Origin: Candidatus Aminicenantota bacterium
GTDB taxonomy: Bacteria > Acidobacteriota > Aminicenantia > Aminicenantales > Aminicenantaceae
Length of the DNA stretch: 64,000 bases
Reading direction: 5' to 3'
Assembly (NCBI GenBank): GCA_016927475.1
Contig: JAFGMO010000082.1
Location: 1-64,000, forward strand
Shown here: in pieces, positions 8,199 through 18,236 of the stretch
Layout: every line of letters begins with the position of its first letter
Position numbering within the stretch: the stretch's first letter is position 1
Program-made: the position numbers and the translations under genes
The notes under the pieces: generated by a model
Databases searched by the model: none
The model's input: the letters and a program-made list of their open reading frames with translations, nothing else
Told to the model about the DNA's origin: nothing

Positions 8199-9485
8199 CT
8201 ACTCTGTGTTCACTTCGAATTTCTTTAGCAGAAGCGAGGCGTTTGTTCCTCCGAAACCGAAAGAATTAGTCAAGGCGTAGGTAAAATTACCCTTTCGTGA
8301 TGTATTGGGCACATAATCCAGGTCACATTCGGGATCAGGCTTTTCATAATTGATCGTGGGAACCAACACCTTATGTTGTAAACACAAGGAAGTTATCGCA
8401 GCCTCAACGGCTCCGGCTGCACCAAGCAGATGTCCCGTCATGGACTTGGATGAACTGATAGGCACTTTATTGGCATACTCCCCAAAAAGTTTTTTGATGG
8501 CCAGTGTTTCAATTTTATCATTGTAAGGAGTGGACGTGCCATGCGCATTGATATAATCGATCTCATTTGCCTGGATGCCGGCATCGTTGATGGCGTTCCT
8601 CATCGCCCGAACGGCTCCCTCCCCGTCCAGACTCGGGGCCGTCACATGGTAGGCGTCTGAACTCATTCCATAACCGACTATTTCAGCATAGATATGAGCT
8701 CCCCGCTTCAAGGCGAAATCCAACTCTTCCAGAATAAGGATTCCGGCTCCTTCTCCCATGACAAAACCATCTCTATCAAGATCAAACGGTCGCGATGATT
8801 TCTCAGGGTCATCGTTTCTGACAGAAAGGGCTCTCATAGAGCAAAACCCGGCCAATCCGAGGGGAGTAATGGGAGCTTCCGTTCCTCCCGCGATCATGAC
8901 ATCAGCATCCCCATAGGCAATAGTACGAAAGGCATCTCCTATGGAATGAGAGCTTGTCGCACAGGCGGTACAGGTTGCGGAATTCGGCCCCCTTGCTTTG
9001 TATACAATAGAAATTTGTCCCGCCGCTTCGTTGATGATAGTGGCAACCAGAAAAAATGGGGAAATTCTGCCCGGGCCCTTCTTCATCAGAATGTCATGTT
9101 GTTCTTCGATAGTACCAATGCCCCCGATACCGGATCCGACCAAAACTCCTGTTCTTTCCCCTTCAAGTAAGGACCGGGCAATATGTGCATCCTCAACTGC
9201 CAACTGAGCCGCTGCTACTGCGAACTGGATGAACGGATCCATCTTCCTTGCTTCCTTCCTGTCCAAGAAGTTCAGGGGGTCAAAATCATATGCTTCGCCC
9301 GCTATACGGCTGGTGTAACCACTTGTATCAAACTTGCTGATTCGTCTTATGCCGCTTTTTCCCTCGAGGAGAACCCGCCAGTTTTTTTCTCTCCCTATGC
9401 CTAAAGGAGTAACCAAACCAATCCCTGTGATCACTACCCTTCTAGCAGAGTAGTGTTTCTTGCTGGAAAGGATTTCGCCCATCAA
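8199..9485 (-). CDS. fabF: Beta-ketoacyl-ACP synthase II
   Basis: RRVVITGIGLVTPLG...GPNSATCTACATSSHSIGDA...NAHGTSTPYND...TGHLLGAAGAVEA. Confidence 0.97.
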   Translation of the reverse strand: MMGEILSSKKHYSARRVVITGIGLVTPLGIGREKNWRVLLEGKSGIRRISKFDTSGYTSRIAGEAYDFDPLNFLDRKEARKMDPFIQFAVAAAQLAVEDAHIARSLLEGERTGVLVGSGIGGIGTIEEQHDILMKKGPGRISPFFLVATIINEAAGQISIVYKARGPNSATCTACATSSHSIGDAFRTIAYGDADVMIAGGTEAPITPLGLAGFCSMRALSVRNDDPEKSSRPFDLDRDGFVMGEGAGILILEELDFALKRGAHIYAEIVGYGMSSDAYHVTAPSLDGEGAVRAMRNAINDAGIQANEIDYINAHGTSTPYNDKIETLAIKKLFGEYANKVPISSSKSMTGHLLGAAGAVEAAITSLCLQHKVLVPTINYEKPDPECDLDYVPNTSRKGNFTYALTNSFGFGGTNASLLLKKFEVNTE

Positions 9486-9497
9486 TGAACAGAGGTT

Positions 9498-9746
9498 TTA
9501 CTTGGAAGAAATATGTCCTATGACGTAGTCCATCGCTTTCCCGACCGTGGTCAGTTTTTCCGCTTCATCATCGGGAATGTCCATATCGAATTCGTCTTCA
9601 AGGGCCATGACCAACTCAACCGTATCCAGCGAGTCCGCACCCAGATCATCGATAAAGGAAGCTTCTTCTGTTACCTGGTCTTCACTGATGCTAAGCTTGT
9701 CGGCAACAATGGCTTTCACTTTTTTCAGAAGCTCTTCTCTTTCCAT
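9498..9746 (-). CDS. acpP: Acyl carrier protein
   Basis: 82 aa; [43 protein letters not shown]. Confidence 0.98.
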   Translation of the reverse strand: MEREELLKKVKAIVADKLSISEDQVTEEASFIDDLGADSLDTVELVMALEDEFDMDIPDDEAEKLTTVGKAMDYVIGHISSK

Positions 9747-9787
9747 TTTTCCCTCCTATGGTAAACAATCATAATTCTGGACGATGG

Positions 9788-10531
9788 CTACATGAGCATG
9801 CCACCGTTCACACTGAGAACCTGTCCGGTGATATAAGCGGCATCATCCGAAAGGAAAAACCGAACCGCTTTTGCAATTTCCTCCGGTGTGCCGAACCTTT
9901 TCATAGGAATTAATCCCATGAACATTTCCTTTACCTCTTCGGACAATTTATCCGTCATTTCGGTTGCAATGTATCCGGGAGCCACGGCGTTAACCGTTAT
10001 TCCCCGCGAGGCAACTTCTCGGGCTAATGATTTTGTAATCCCGATGACCCCTGCTTTTGAGGCTGAATAATTCGTCTGGCCCGCATTTCCCATCAATCCG
10101 ACTACGGATGATATATTCACAATCCTTCCATAACGTTTGCCCATCATATTACGAATAACAGCCTTCGAAAAATTAAAAACGCCTTTCAAATTAACCGCAA
10201 GAACAGCATCCCACTCTTCTTCTTTCATGCGCATAAGAAGATTATCTCGTGTTATGCCGGCATTATTAACCAGATGGTCAATTTTTTCCAGCGTTTTTAT
10301 TATTTTTTCCGTCACGGCAACAACTTGATCAAAATTAGAAACATCAGCCGCATAAGAATAAGCTTCGCCTCCATTTTTACGGATCAAATCGGCAACCATT
10401 TTTAGCTTTTCTTCCTGGATATCCACCAGGGCTACTCGCGCTCCGTTGGATGCGATGTCAAGAGCGATGGCCGCTCCAATGCCCTGCGAGGCTCCGGTCA
10501 CAATCGTTGTTTTACCCTTTAAATCCATCAA
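9788..10531 (-). CDS. fabG: 3-oxoacyl-ACP reductase
   Basis: KGKTTIVTGASQGIGAAIA...NNAGITRDNLLMRMKEEEWDAVLAVNLKGVFN...YSASKAGVIGITKSLA. Confidence 0.97.
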   Translation of the reverse strand: MMDLKGKTTIVTGASQGIGAAIALDIASNGARVALVDIQEEKLKMVADLIRKNGGEAYSYAADVSNFDQVVAVTEKIIKTLEKIDHLVNNAGITRDNLLMRMKEEEWDAVLAVNLKGVFNFSKAVIRNMMGKRYGRIVNISSVVGLMGNAGQTNYSASKAGVIGITKSLAREVASRGITVNAVAPGYIATEMTDKLSEEVKEMFMGLIPMKRFGTPEEIAKAVRFFLSDDAAYITGQVLSVNGGMLM

Positions 10532-11541
10532 GCTTTCATCCTTTCGAAATATTGGGAGAAGCCGTCCATTTCAGTTTCAATTTTTTCCTGAACCTTGTTG
10601 GCCACAAATTCTTTGGCTGTCCCAATGGCATTCTTGACAGCTTGAGTATTGGACCTTCCATGGCCTACGACACAGATTCCATTCAGTCCTAATAAAAGAG
10701 CTCCCCCATATTGTGAATAATCCATTCTTTTATATAGATTTTTCAGGTTTCTTTTCATAAGAAAAAAGCCTATCTTTGAAAATAAATTTTTCATGATCTC
10801 ACTGCGTGCCTGAGATAAAAAATTTTCGACGACGCCCTCGCTTACCTTGAGAGCGATATTCCCCGTAAATCCATCACTTACGATAACATCGGCCTTTCCG
10901 GAATATATGTCTTTTCCTTCTATGTTTCCGACGAAATTTAAAGGAGAAGCCTTCAGCATTTTAAAAACTTCTTTGGTCAATTCGTTTCCCTTGCTTTTCT
11001 CTTCACCAATACTCATCAAGGCAATCCTGGGTTCTTTGAGTCCCATGACCCCCTGCATGAATAAATGCCCCATAACGGCAAACTGTTCAAGGTGCCTGGG
11101 ACGGCAGTTTGCATTGGCCCCGACGTCCAAAAGAAGCGTCGGCCCCTTTCCAGAGGGAACAAGGAGGGCAAGAGCCGGCTTTTCAACACCATTTAAAGCC
11201 CCCAGAATTTTTTTGGAGATATAAACGATGGCCGCTGAATTGCCCGTGCTGATAAAAGCATCGGCTTGCTTTTCTTTGACAAGTTGGGCGCAAACTCGGA
11301 GTGAAGATCTTTTCTTCCTTCGAAATGATATCAAGCCTTCTCCCATACCGATGTACTCCGCCGTATTGATAATGGAGATATTAGCACGATCGTGGTTTAA
11401 GCGATCAAATTCCTTATGGATTATATTTTCAGCCCCGACGAGAATGACTTCAATATTGAACTCCCGCGAAGCCTGGATAGCACCGGCTATCGGGATTTTA
11501 GGGCCGAAATCTCCCCCCATTGCATCAACGGCGATTTTCAT
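10528..11541 (-). CDS. plsX: Phosphate acyltransferase PlsX
   Basis: MKIAVDAMGGDFGPKIPIAGAIQA...STGNSAAIV...LLDVGANANCRP...SDGFTGNIALK. Confidence 0.97.
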   Translation of the reverse strand: MKIAVDAMGGDFGPKIPIAGAIQASREFNIEVILVGAENIIHKEFDRLNHDRANISIINTAEYIGMGEGLISFRRKKRSSLRVCAQLVKEKQADAFISTGNSAAIVYISKKILGALNGVEKPALALLVPSGKGPTLLLDVGANANCRPRHLEQFAVMGHLFMQGVMGLKEPRIALMSIGEEKSKGNELTKEVFKMLKASPLNFVGNIEGKDIYSGKADVIVSDGFTGNIALKVSEGVVENFLSQARSEIMKNLFSKIGFFLMKRNLKNLYKRMDYSQYGGALLLGLNGICVVGHGRSNTQAVKNAIGTAKEFVANKVQEKIETEMDGFSQYFERMKA

Positions 11542-11553
11542 AAAATCTCCCTG

Positions 11554-11736
11554 TTATTCTTCTGCTTCTTCAGTGACTTGTCTTCCCTTGTAGAATCCAC
11601 AATCAGGACAGGCCCGGTGGGGAAGTTTCGGAGTCCCACAGTTGGGACAAATGGATAGCGAAGGAAGAGAAAGAGCGTCGTGAGCTCTCCTTTTCATTTT
11701 TCTGGAATGAGAATGTTTTCTTTTAGGATTAGCCAT
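11554..11736 (-). CDS. rpmF: 50S ribosomal protein L32
   Basis: [22 protein letters not shown]...[25 protein letters not shown]. Confidence 0.97.
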   Translation of the reverse strand: MANPKRKHSHSRKMKRRAHDALSLPSLSICPNCGTPKLPHRACPDCGFYKGRQVTEEAEE

Positions 11737-11742
11737 GGTACT

Positions 11743-12255
11743 CTATCTTTTAATAAAATATTTGAGTTTATCCAACCTGGGATCGGAATCTTCTTTAACA
11801 CAAACACATTCTCCGCTTTGGATCAGTTTTCCACATACCGGACAGATTCCCTGGCAGTTTTTGGAACAAAGAGGCTTGACAGGGAAAGAGAGATTCAACT
11901 GCTCGAGAACGATCTCTTCCAAATCAATATTCTGGCTGTGATAAAAAAGCCGTCCCAAATCATCTTTCTCCAATTGCTCCTTGAATTCATCCCTTTCTTC
12001 AGGAAAATATATCAGGTCAAATTTGGAATCAATGGGAAATTCAAAAGGAACAAGGCACCGGCTGCAGATAAAGCTTACACAGGTGGTTATTGTTCCCTTG
12101 ATAATGATCTCATCTCCGATCATTTTTATATGAAGATCGGCATGAAGAGGGCGAAGAAAAACAGCACTCTCTTCGACGAGGTCCGTACTCGGAAATTCAA
12201 ATTCCCGGCTGATTTTAAGTCCCTCTTGGGGAATTTTTTCTATATCAATAATCAT
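11743..12255 (-). CDS. YceD family protein (DUF177)
   Basis: C-x2-C cluster SFICSRCLVPFEFPI... and CPVCGKLIQSGECVC; conserved position upstream of rpmF. Confidence 0.85.
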   Translation of the reverse strand: MIIDIEKIPQEGLKISREFEFPSTDLVEESAVFLRPLHADLHIKMIGDEIIIKGTITTCVSFICSRCLVPFEFPIDSKFDLIYFPEERDEFKEQLEKDDLGRLFYHSQNIDLEEIVLEQLNLSFPVKPLCSKNCQGICPVCGKLIQSGECVCVKEDSDPRLDKLKYFIKR

Positions 12256-12326
12256 ATTTTCTCCAAAATAATCATCTAATTATAACATCTTACTTCCCAA
12301 TGTCAACAACACCCTTTCTTATGATG

Positions 12327-12397
12327 AAATCCCCCAAAAACGGCATCAAGCTTTGTATAACCAGTTTGTAACACATAAGTTAGCTACAAAATGACGG
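12327..12397 (-). repeat. Dispersed repeat copy 2 (inverted relative to 6213-6289)
   Basis: Reverse complement reads ...GTCATTTTGTAGCTAACTTATGTGTTACAAACTGGTTATACAAAGCTTGATGCCGTTTTTGGGGGAT. Confidence 0.6.
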
Positions 12398-12551
12398 TGA
12401 AAATCCCATTTCTGGAGCACCTTTAACCGCCCTAATACTTCAAGGTTCATCCTTTCTTCTCGTAATTCGGGACTCCATCCCTTTCATGAGGATAAAAATT
12501 TTGTTGTTTTACAGTATCAAATCTTTACACCGGCTTCCCGCTGCGGTTATA

Positions 12552-12818
12552 ATGGGGAAAAGTAAAGTGACAAAACAACAGGGCTTGAACTCACAAATTA
12601 TCCATAATGGAAACACCTATCATATCCAAACTCAAGACAAAGGGCCAGGAATGCCATATGTTGAATCCATAATCTACAAATCCGGACAGCTTCTCACCAT
12701 CCAAAAAACGGACTATACTTCTTCTCTAAACGACCCTCAGCTTGAAAAAAAGATCGCCCAGATTATTCGAGATCAACATTACTCTATTATGAGGGAAATT
12801 TCGAAGGGTAAATTCTAA
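12552..12818 (+). CDS. Small conserved-looking hypothetical protein (track start 12486; ATG at 12552 more likely)
   Basis: MGKSKVTKQQGLNSQIIHNGNTYHIQTQDKGPGMPYVESIIYKSGQLLTIQKTDYTSSLNDPQLEKKIAQIIRDQHYSIMREISKGKF. Confidence 0.6.
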   Translation: MGKSKVTKQQGLNSQIIHNGNTYHIQTQDKGPGMPYVESIIYKSGQLLTIQKTDYTSSLNDPQLEKKIAQIIRDQHYSIMREISKGKF

Positions 12819-12925
12819 AAAATCCTGAAAACCAGGTGTCCGGTCGATGGAGGAAAAGGCAGAAGGCGGTAACTTCCAGAATACTTATCAGCATTGCTCA
12901 AGTCTCTCCATGAGAAGGAATTACA

Positions 12926-15601
12926 TTGACGCATAAACGCTTTTTCCTGATCGACGGCTCCGCCATGTTTTACCGATCCTATTACGCCATCCGCCGGCTT
13001 TCCAACTCAAAAGGAATTCCAACAAATGCCGTCTACGGTTTTCTCTTGATGATAAGAAAATTGATCAGCCGGGAAAATCCGGAATGTCTAGCTGTCGCAT
13101 ATGACACCGAAGGACCGACCTTCCGCCATAAAGAATATAAAGAATATAAGGCCAACCGGAAACCTATGCCCGAAGACCTTGTGTCTCAAATCCCGCTGAT
13201 TAAATCTTTAGTAAAGGCTCTCCGGATCCCAACCTATGAATTCCCCGGATATGAAGCGGACGATGTGATGGGCAGCCTGTCTCGGATAGCCCATGAGGAA
13301 AACCTCCCCACGGTTCTTGTCTCAACAGACAAGGACCTCCTCCAGCTTGTCGATAGGAATACATCGGTTTTTAATCCGGTCAAAGAAATTTACTTCGATG
13401 AAAAATCAGTAAAAGAACAATTTGGAGTTCATCCCCACCAGGTGACCGACGTTTTAGCCTTATGGGGAGACGTCTCGGATAATATCCCCGGCATTCCCGG
13501 AGTGGGAGAGAAAACAGCGAAGTCTCTCATCAACCGTTTTGGCTCGATTGATCATATGATACAAAATATTCACACAATCGAGAATCCGAAGCTCAGGAAA
13601 AACATTCAAGAAAACATCGACAGGTTAAAATTGAGCTACAAGCTGGCTTCGATTGAAAAAAACCTTAACTTGCCTTTCAAGCCTGAGGACGCGTCCCTTT
13701 CCGAACCGGACCTAGAGGAATTGATCCCTCTCCTCAAAGAACTGGAATTTTCCTCGATTATTGCTGAATATACAGACAAACAAAAAACATCCGATGTGAG
13801 CTACACAACAGTCCACGACGAAAACAAACTCCGAAATTTAACGGAACAAATAAAAAAAGCAGGCTATGTCGCCATCGATACGGAAACCGACAGCCCTTTT
13901 CCAAACAAGGCCAACTTGGTTGGAATCTCCTTCTCATTTGCGCCTCGATCCGCCTTCTATCTGCCTCTACATCATGATTACGAAGGAGCCCCCGCCCAAA
14001 TTCCTGAAGAAAAGGCTTTCATGCTTTTAGGAGAGATTTTGGCCGATCCCTCCATAAAAAAAACCGGCCAGAATATCAAATACGATCTCATCGTTCTTCA
14101 AAAAGCCGGCCTCGAAATCAGGGGTATTGAACACGACACGATGATCCTCTCTTACCTTCTTGAACCGAATTGGGGCAAACATAATCTCGGCCGCTTATCC
14201 CAGAGCTACCTGCAAACGAAAGCCACAGAGTATGAGGAAATCACCGGCAGGGGAAAAAACCAGGTGACAATGAATAAAGTGGACATCAAAAAGACCACTC
14301 CCTATGCCTGCCAGGATGCCGATTTTGCTCTCCGCCTCAGCGCCATCCTATGGCCGAAAGTTAAAGAAAACTCAATGGAAGACCTTTATAAGAATATTGA
14401 GATTCCCTTGATCGAGGTTCTCGCTTCCATGGAAAAAGCCGGTGTTAAGGTGAACGTTGAGGGCCTCCAAAAATTATCCCGGGAGATCGAAGACGACCTG
14501 GGCCGTCTTCAAAAAAAAATTTATGAGGCGACCGGTGTGGAATTCAATATCAATTCTCCCCAGCAGTTGGGGGATATCCTGTTTGAAAAACTTCAACTCC
14601 CATCTTCCCGGAAAACAAAAAAAACAAGACAATACTCTACTAGTCTGGATGTGCTTCAGGAGCTGGCCGTCTCATTTCCCATTGCCCGGTATGTTCTCGA
14701 ATACAGACAGCTGTCAAAGCTGAAATCGACATACGCCGATGCCCTTCCACTCCTCATTCAGCCGGACACCGGACGGATCCATACCTCTTACAACCAAACC
14801 GTCGCCGCTACGGGCAGGCTTTCCAGCAGTGATCCCAACCTTCAAAACATTCCTGTTCGTGGAGAAATGGGCCAAAGGTTCCGGCAGGCTTTCATCCCAG
14901 AAAAGGATTCTCTTTTTCTCTCCGCCGATTATTCTCAAATTGAACTCCGTGTCCTGGCCCATCTATCAGAAGACCCGGCATTAATCGAAACGTTCCGGAA
15001 AAATAAAGATATTCATCAAGAAACAGCTCTGAAAGTTTTCGGCGATTCCCTCTTTCTGTCGGATGAAGAGAAAAGGCATAGAGCCAAAATAATCAATTTC
15101 AGCATTATATACGGAGCATCTGCGTTTTCTCTCGCCAGGGAACTGGGCACAAGCCAAACAGAAGCGCAAAAGTTCATAGATCGATATTATGAAAAGTACC
15201 CAAAGGTGCGGGAATACCTGGATGCCATCGTAGACGATGCCCGGCAAAGCGGATTTTCAACCACCCTTTTCGGCCGAAAAAGGCAGGTGCCGGAACTGCA
15301 ACACAAGAACCGGCATTCCCAGCAGGCCGGACGGCGGATTGCCCTCAACACACCGATCCAAGGCTCTGCGGCCGATCTTATAAAAAAAGCCATGATTGAA
15401 ATTTTTTCAAAGATGAAGCAAAAAAATCTTCGGTCAAAAATGATCCTTCAGGTTCATGATGAACTCGTTTTTGAAGTCCCCGATGACGAAACGAAGATGA
15501 TGGAAAAACTGGTCAAGGAAAATATGGAAAAAGTTTTCCCCCTCAACGTCCCTTTATTGGTCCACCTGGGATGGGGGATTAACTGGGCCGAAGCAAAATA
15601 A
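12926..15601 (+). CDS. polA: DNA polymerase I
   Basis: 891 aa; 5'-3' exo N-terminus, proofreading motifs DTETD / NIKYD / YACQD, polymerase motifs DYSQIELRVLAHLS, HDELVFEV; TTG start. Confidence 0.97.
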   Translation: MTHKRFFLIDGSAMFYRSYYAIRRLSNSKGIPTNAVYGFLLMIRKLISRENPECLAVAYDTEGPTFRHKEYKEYKANRKPMPEDLVSQIPLIKSLVKALRIPTYEFPGYEADDVMGSLSRIAHEENLPTVLVSTDKDLLQLVDRNTSVFNPVKEIYFDEKSVKEQFGVHPHQVTDVLALWGDVSDNIPGIPGVGEKTAKSLINRFGSIDHMIQNIHTIENPKLRKNIQENIDRLKLSYKLASIEKNLNLPFKPEDASLSEPDLEELIPLLKELEFSSIIAEYTDKQKTSDVSYTTVHDENKLRNLTEQIKKAGYVAIDTETDSPFPNKANLVGISFSFAPRSAFYLPLHHDYEGAPAQIPEEKAFMLLGEILADPSIKKTGQNIKYDLIVLQKAGLEIRGIEHDTMILSYLLEPNWGKHNLGRLSQSYLQTKATEYEEITGRGKNQVTMNKVDIKKTTPYACQDADFALRLSAILWPKVKENSMEDLYKNIEIPLIEVLASMEKAGVKVNVEGLQKLSREIEDDLGRLQKKIYEATGVEFNINSPQQLGDILFEKLQLPSSRKTKKTRQYSTSLDVLQELAVSFPIARYVLEYRQLSKLKSTYADALPLLIQPDTGRIHTSYNQTVAATGRLSSSDPNLQNIPVRGEMGQRFRQAFIPEKDSLFLSADYSQIELRVLAHLSEDPALIETFRKNKDIHQETALKVFGDSLFLSDEEKRHRAKIINFSIIYGASAFSLARELGTSQTEAQKFIDRYYEKYPKVREYLDAIVDDARQSGFSTTLFGRKRQVPELQHKNRHSQQAGRRIALNTPIQGSAADLIKKAMIEIFSKMKQKNLRSKMILQVHDELVFEVPDDETKMMEKLVKENMEKVFPLNVPLLVHLGWGINWAEAK

Positions 15602-16718
15602 CCTTCTGATATACCCGGAATTTCTTATAAACCTTTCCCCCCATCCGTTCCATGGTTGCCCGAACCATGGTATTTTCCTCAAGTTCGTGGTGGGTGTCCA
15701 TAAACTTAAATCCCGCCTCCCGGGCAGACATAAGCACACTCACGCCCATAAGAGCGTCCAGGCCCATTCTTCTGTATTCCTTCTTGATGCCCCCCAAGAG
15801 AAGGTCGAGTTGTTTTGTTTTTTTTGCGCTACGAAGAATTTTTATAAAACCAAAGGGAAAAAGCCGTCCCCGCGCCTTCTGGATACCGATTGACATGTCC
15901 GGTATGCCGACGATGAAGGCCACGACCTGCCCATCCTTGAGAACTCCCTTTATAAAACGAGCGTCCAGAATGGAATAATATCTCCTGGCCAACTCCTCCA
16001 TTTCCTTTTCTTTTAAAGGAGAATACCCATAGATATTACTTTCGGTATAAACCTCATTCATAAGATGAAGAAAGGGTTTTATCCACTTCTTGATTTCCCT
16101 TCTTTTCTTGAATTCGACAAGCTCAAAATTCCCCCTGCGAACGACACGGTCCCTTATGCGGTGAAAAAATTCGGGGATTTCCGTCGGAACCTCAAGCTTG
16201 TAGACATAATAATCCACATCTTTTTTATAGCCCATCTTCTCCAACATTTCCGGCATCCAGGGATAGTTGTGATAGGTGACAATGGTAGCCCTCTCTTCAA
16301 ATCCTTCGATAAGAAACCCCTCGGGGTCCTGGTCGGAAAAGCCATAAGGTCCGATAAGCCGGGTCATCCCCTTTTCCCGTGCCCATTCTTCCACGGAACG
16401 CAACAATTTGCGGACGAGCTCTTCGTCTTCCCCAGTCTCCAGGTAACCGAAGCGGGCTGTTTTCTGGTTCCTCAGCTCGTTGTACCTGTGATTGATGATT
16501 CCCATGATCCGGCCGACCGGTTTTTTCTCTCTGAATGCAAGCAACATGATGGTATCACAGTAAGAAAAATGATCATTCTTCTCCGCCCTGAAGTAACTCC
16601 ATTCATCCATATAAATGGGAGGAACCCAAGTGGCGTGGCCGGCATGAATTTTTTCCGGAAGAAAGATAAACGTTTTCAAATCTTTCCGGGTTTTGACCTC
16701 CCTTATTGTCACATTCAT
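15579..16718 (-). CDS. GNAT-like N-acetyltransferase family protein
   Basis: 379 aa; two-lobed acetyltransferase-like sequence (GPYGFSDQDPEGFLIEGFEE..., YRRMGLDALMGVSVLMSAREAGFKFMDTHHELEENTMVRATMERMG); 3' end overlaps polA by 23 bp. Confidence 0.75.
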   Translation of the reverse strand: MNVTIREVKTRKDLKTFIFLPEKIHAGHATWVPPIYMDEWSYFRAEKNDHFSYCDTIMLLAFREKKPVGRIMGIINHRYNELRNQKTARFGYLETGEDEELVRKLLRSVEEWAREKGMTRLIGPYGFSDQDPEGFLIEGFEERATIVTYHNYPWMPEMLEKMGYKKDVDYYVYKLEVPTEIPEFFHRIRDRVVRRGNFELVEFKKRREIKKWIKPFLHLMNEVYTESNIYGYSPLKEKEMEELARRYYSILDARFIKGVLKDGQVVAFIVGIPDMSIGIQKARGRLFPFGFIKILRSAKKTKQLDLLLGGIKKEYRRMGLDALMGVSVLMSAREAGFKFMDTHHELEENTMVRATMERMGGKVYKKFRVYQKVILLRPS

Positions 16719-16787
16719 ATTCCTATGACTATTCTCCCCACTCCATTTATCCTATATTATTTGACAAAAATCAATTTATTTTTCATG

Positions 16788-16815
16788 TTGACAACACACA
16801 CTACGAATTTATAAA
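16788..16815 (+). promoter_or_regulatory. Candidate sigma-70-type promoter for the rnf operon
   Basis: TTGACA (16788-16793), 16-nt spacer, TATAAA (16810-16815), upstream of rnfC. Confidence 0.5.
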
Positions 16816-16871
16816 CTTTTATTTCTTTATCGAACATGGACTAGGATGTCAAACTCTGATAAAAAAAGGAA

Positions 16872-18236
16872 ATGAAGAGACACACCTTTCCGCACGGAAT
16901 ACATCCCCCGGAACTCAAACATTTAACGGAAAGCAAGGACATTGAAACCGTCCCTGCCCCCGAAACTCTCGTTATTCCTTTACATCAACACTTCGGAAAG
17001 CCGGCTAAGCCTCTCGTGGAAAAAGGGGATGATATTTTCCTTGGCCAAAAAATTGCCGAAAGCGATGGTCTTTTTTCAGCCTCGGTCCACTCAAGCGTAT
17101 CGGGTAAGGTGAAATCCATAGATCCCTTCTCCCACCCCGGAGGAAGCCCCGTGCCGGCCGTAACCGTCATCAATGACGGCGAAGACCGGACTGATTCGAA
17201 AATCCTCAAAAAAGAAATGTCCTTGGAAGAAGTAGCCCGGCTTTCCTCCAAAGAAATTTTAGAAAAAGTAAAAGAAGCGGGTGTCGTCGGCATGGGAGGA
17301 GCCGCTTTTCCAACAGCGGTAAAACTGAATCCCCCTTCAGACAAACCCATTGACTGTTTTATCCTCAACGGCTGTGAATGCGAACCGATGCTCACAGCCG
17401 ATGACCGGCTTATGCAGAAATATCCGCATGAGATCATTAAAGGTGCCGAGCTGGCCTGTAAGGCAACAGGTGCGAAAAGGATCATTATCGGTATCGAGGA
17501 TAACAAAAAAAAAGCATACGCCCTTTTTTGCCAACAGGTAAAAAATTGTCCCAGTATTTTTCTTTCAGAAAGCGAGAGGCCTTTCAGAGAAGTTGCTCTT
17601 CTGAAAACCAAATATCCCCAAGGGGCTGAAAAAAATCTTATTTATGCCCTTCTCAAAAGGGAGGTTCCCCGAGGCGGACTTCCCTTTGATGTAGGCACTG
17701 TCGTCCAAAATGTGGCTACATCCAAGGCCATATGGGATGCCGTCAGCCGCAACCGTCCTCTGTATGAACGCATCGTAACCGTGTCGGGATCAGGCGTCAA
17801 TGAAACAAAAAATGTTTCCGTACGGATCGGAACCCCCATTTATCATGTTTTAGACTTCTGCGGCGGTATAAAGGAAGACGCGAACCTCTTGATCATAGGC
17901 GGTCCCATGATGGGCATTGTCCAATGGACAACCGACGTGCCCGTTATTAAAGGAACCTCCGGGATTATCACCTGGAAAGTGAGTCAAGCTCCTTTAGAGT
18001 TTTCCTGTATTCGTTGTTCAAGATGTGTGGACCATTGCCCTATGAGATTGGTTCCCACTCAACTGGCCAAACTTGTCAAATATGATCATCTTTCAGAGGC
18101 TGAAAGCTGGGGGATATTGGATTGTGTCGAGTGTGGGAGTTGTCAATATATCTGTCCCTCAAAAATACCACTTGTCCAATGGCTTCGCTTGGGAAAAACA
18201 AAAATCATCAGTAAAAAAAGGAAAAAGAGCGCCTGA
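16872..18236 (+). CDS. rnfC: Electron transport complex subunit RnfC
   Basis: 454 aa; GVVGMGGAAFPTAVKL...FILNGCECEPMLTADDRLM; two 4Fe-4S motifs CIRCSRCVDHCP and CVECGSCQYICP. Confidence 0.96.
   Translation: MKRHTFPHGIHPPELKHLTESKDIETVPAPETLVIPLHQHFGKPAKPLVEKGDDIFLGQKIAESDGLFSASVHSSVSGKVKSIDPFSHPGGSPVPAVTVINDGEDRTDSKILKKEMSLEEVARLSSKEILEKVKEAGVVGMGGAAFPTAVKLNPPSDKPIDCFILNGCECEPMLTADDRLMQKYPHEIIKGAELACKATGAKRIIIGIEDNKKKAYALFCQQVKNCPSIFLSESERPFREVALLKTKYPQGAEKNLIYALLKREVPRGGLPFDVGTVVQNVATSKAIWDAVSRNRPLYERIVTVSGSGVNETKNVSVRIGTPIYHVLDFCGGIKEDANLLIIGGPMMGIVQWTTDVPVIKGTSGIITWKVSQAPLEFSCIRCSRCVDHCPMRLVPTQLAKLVKYDHLSEAESWGILDCVECGSCQYICPSKIPLVQWLRLGKTKIISKKRKKSA

Noticed and set aside
11680-12279. 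199-aa plus-strand ORF
   Set aside because: Antisense shadow of yceD, whose Cys motifs and synteny with rpmF are clear
15579-15601. 23-bp convergent overlap between polA and the acetyltransferase gene
   Set aside because: Short tail-to-tail overlaps are common; no further signal
16065-16814. 249-aa plus-strand ORF
   Set aside because: Antisense to the acetyltransferase-like gene; no recognisable motifs
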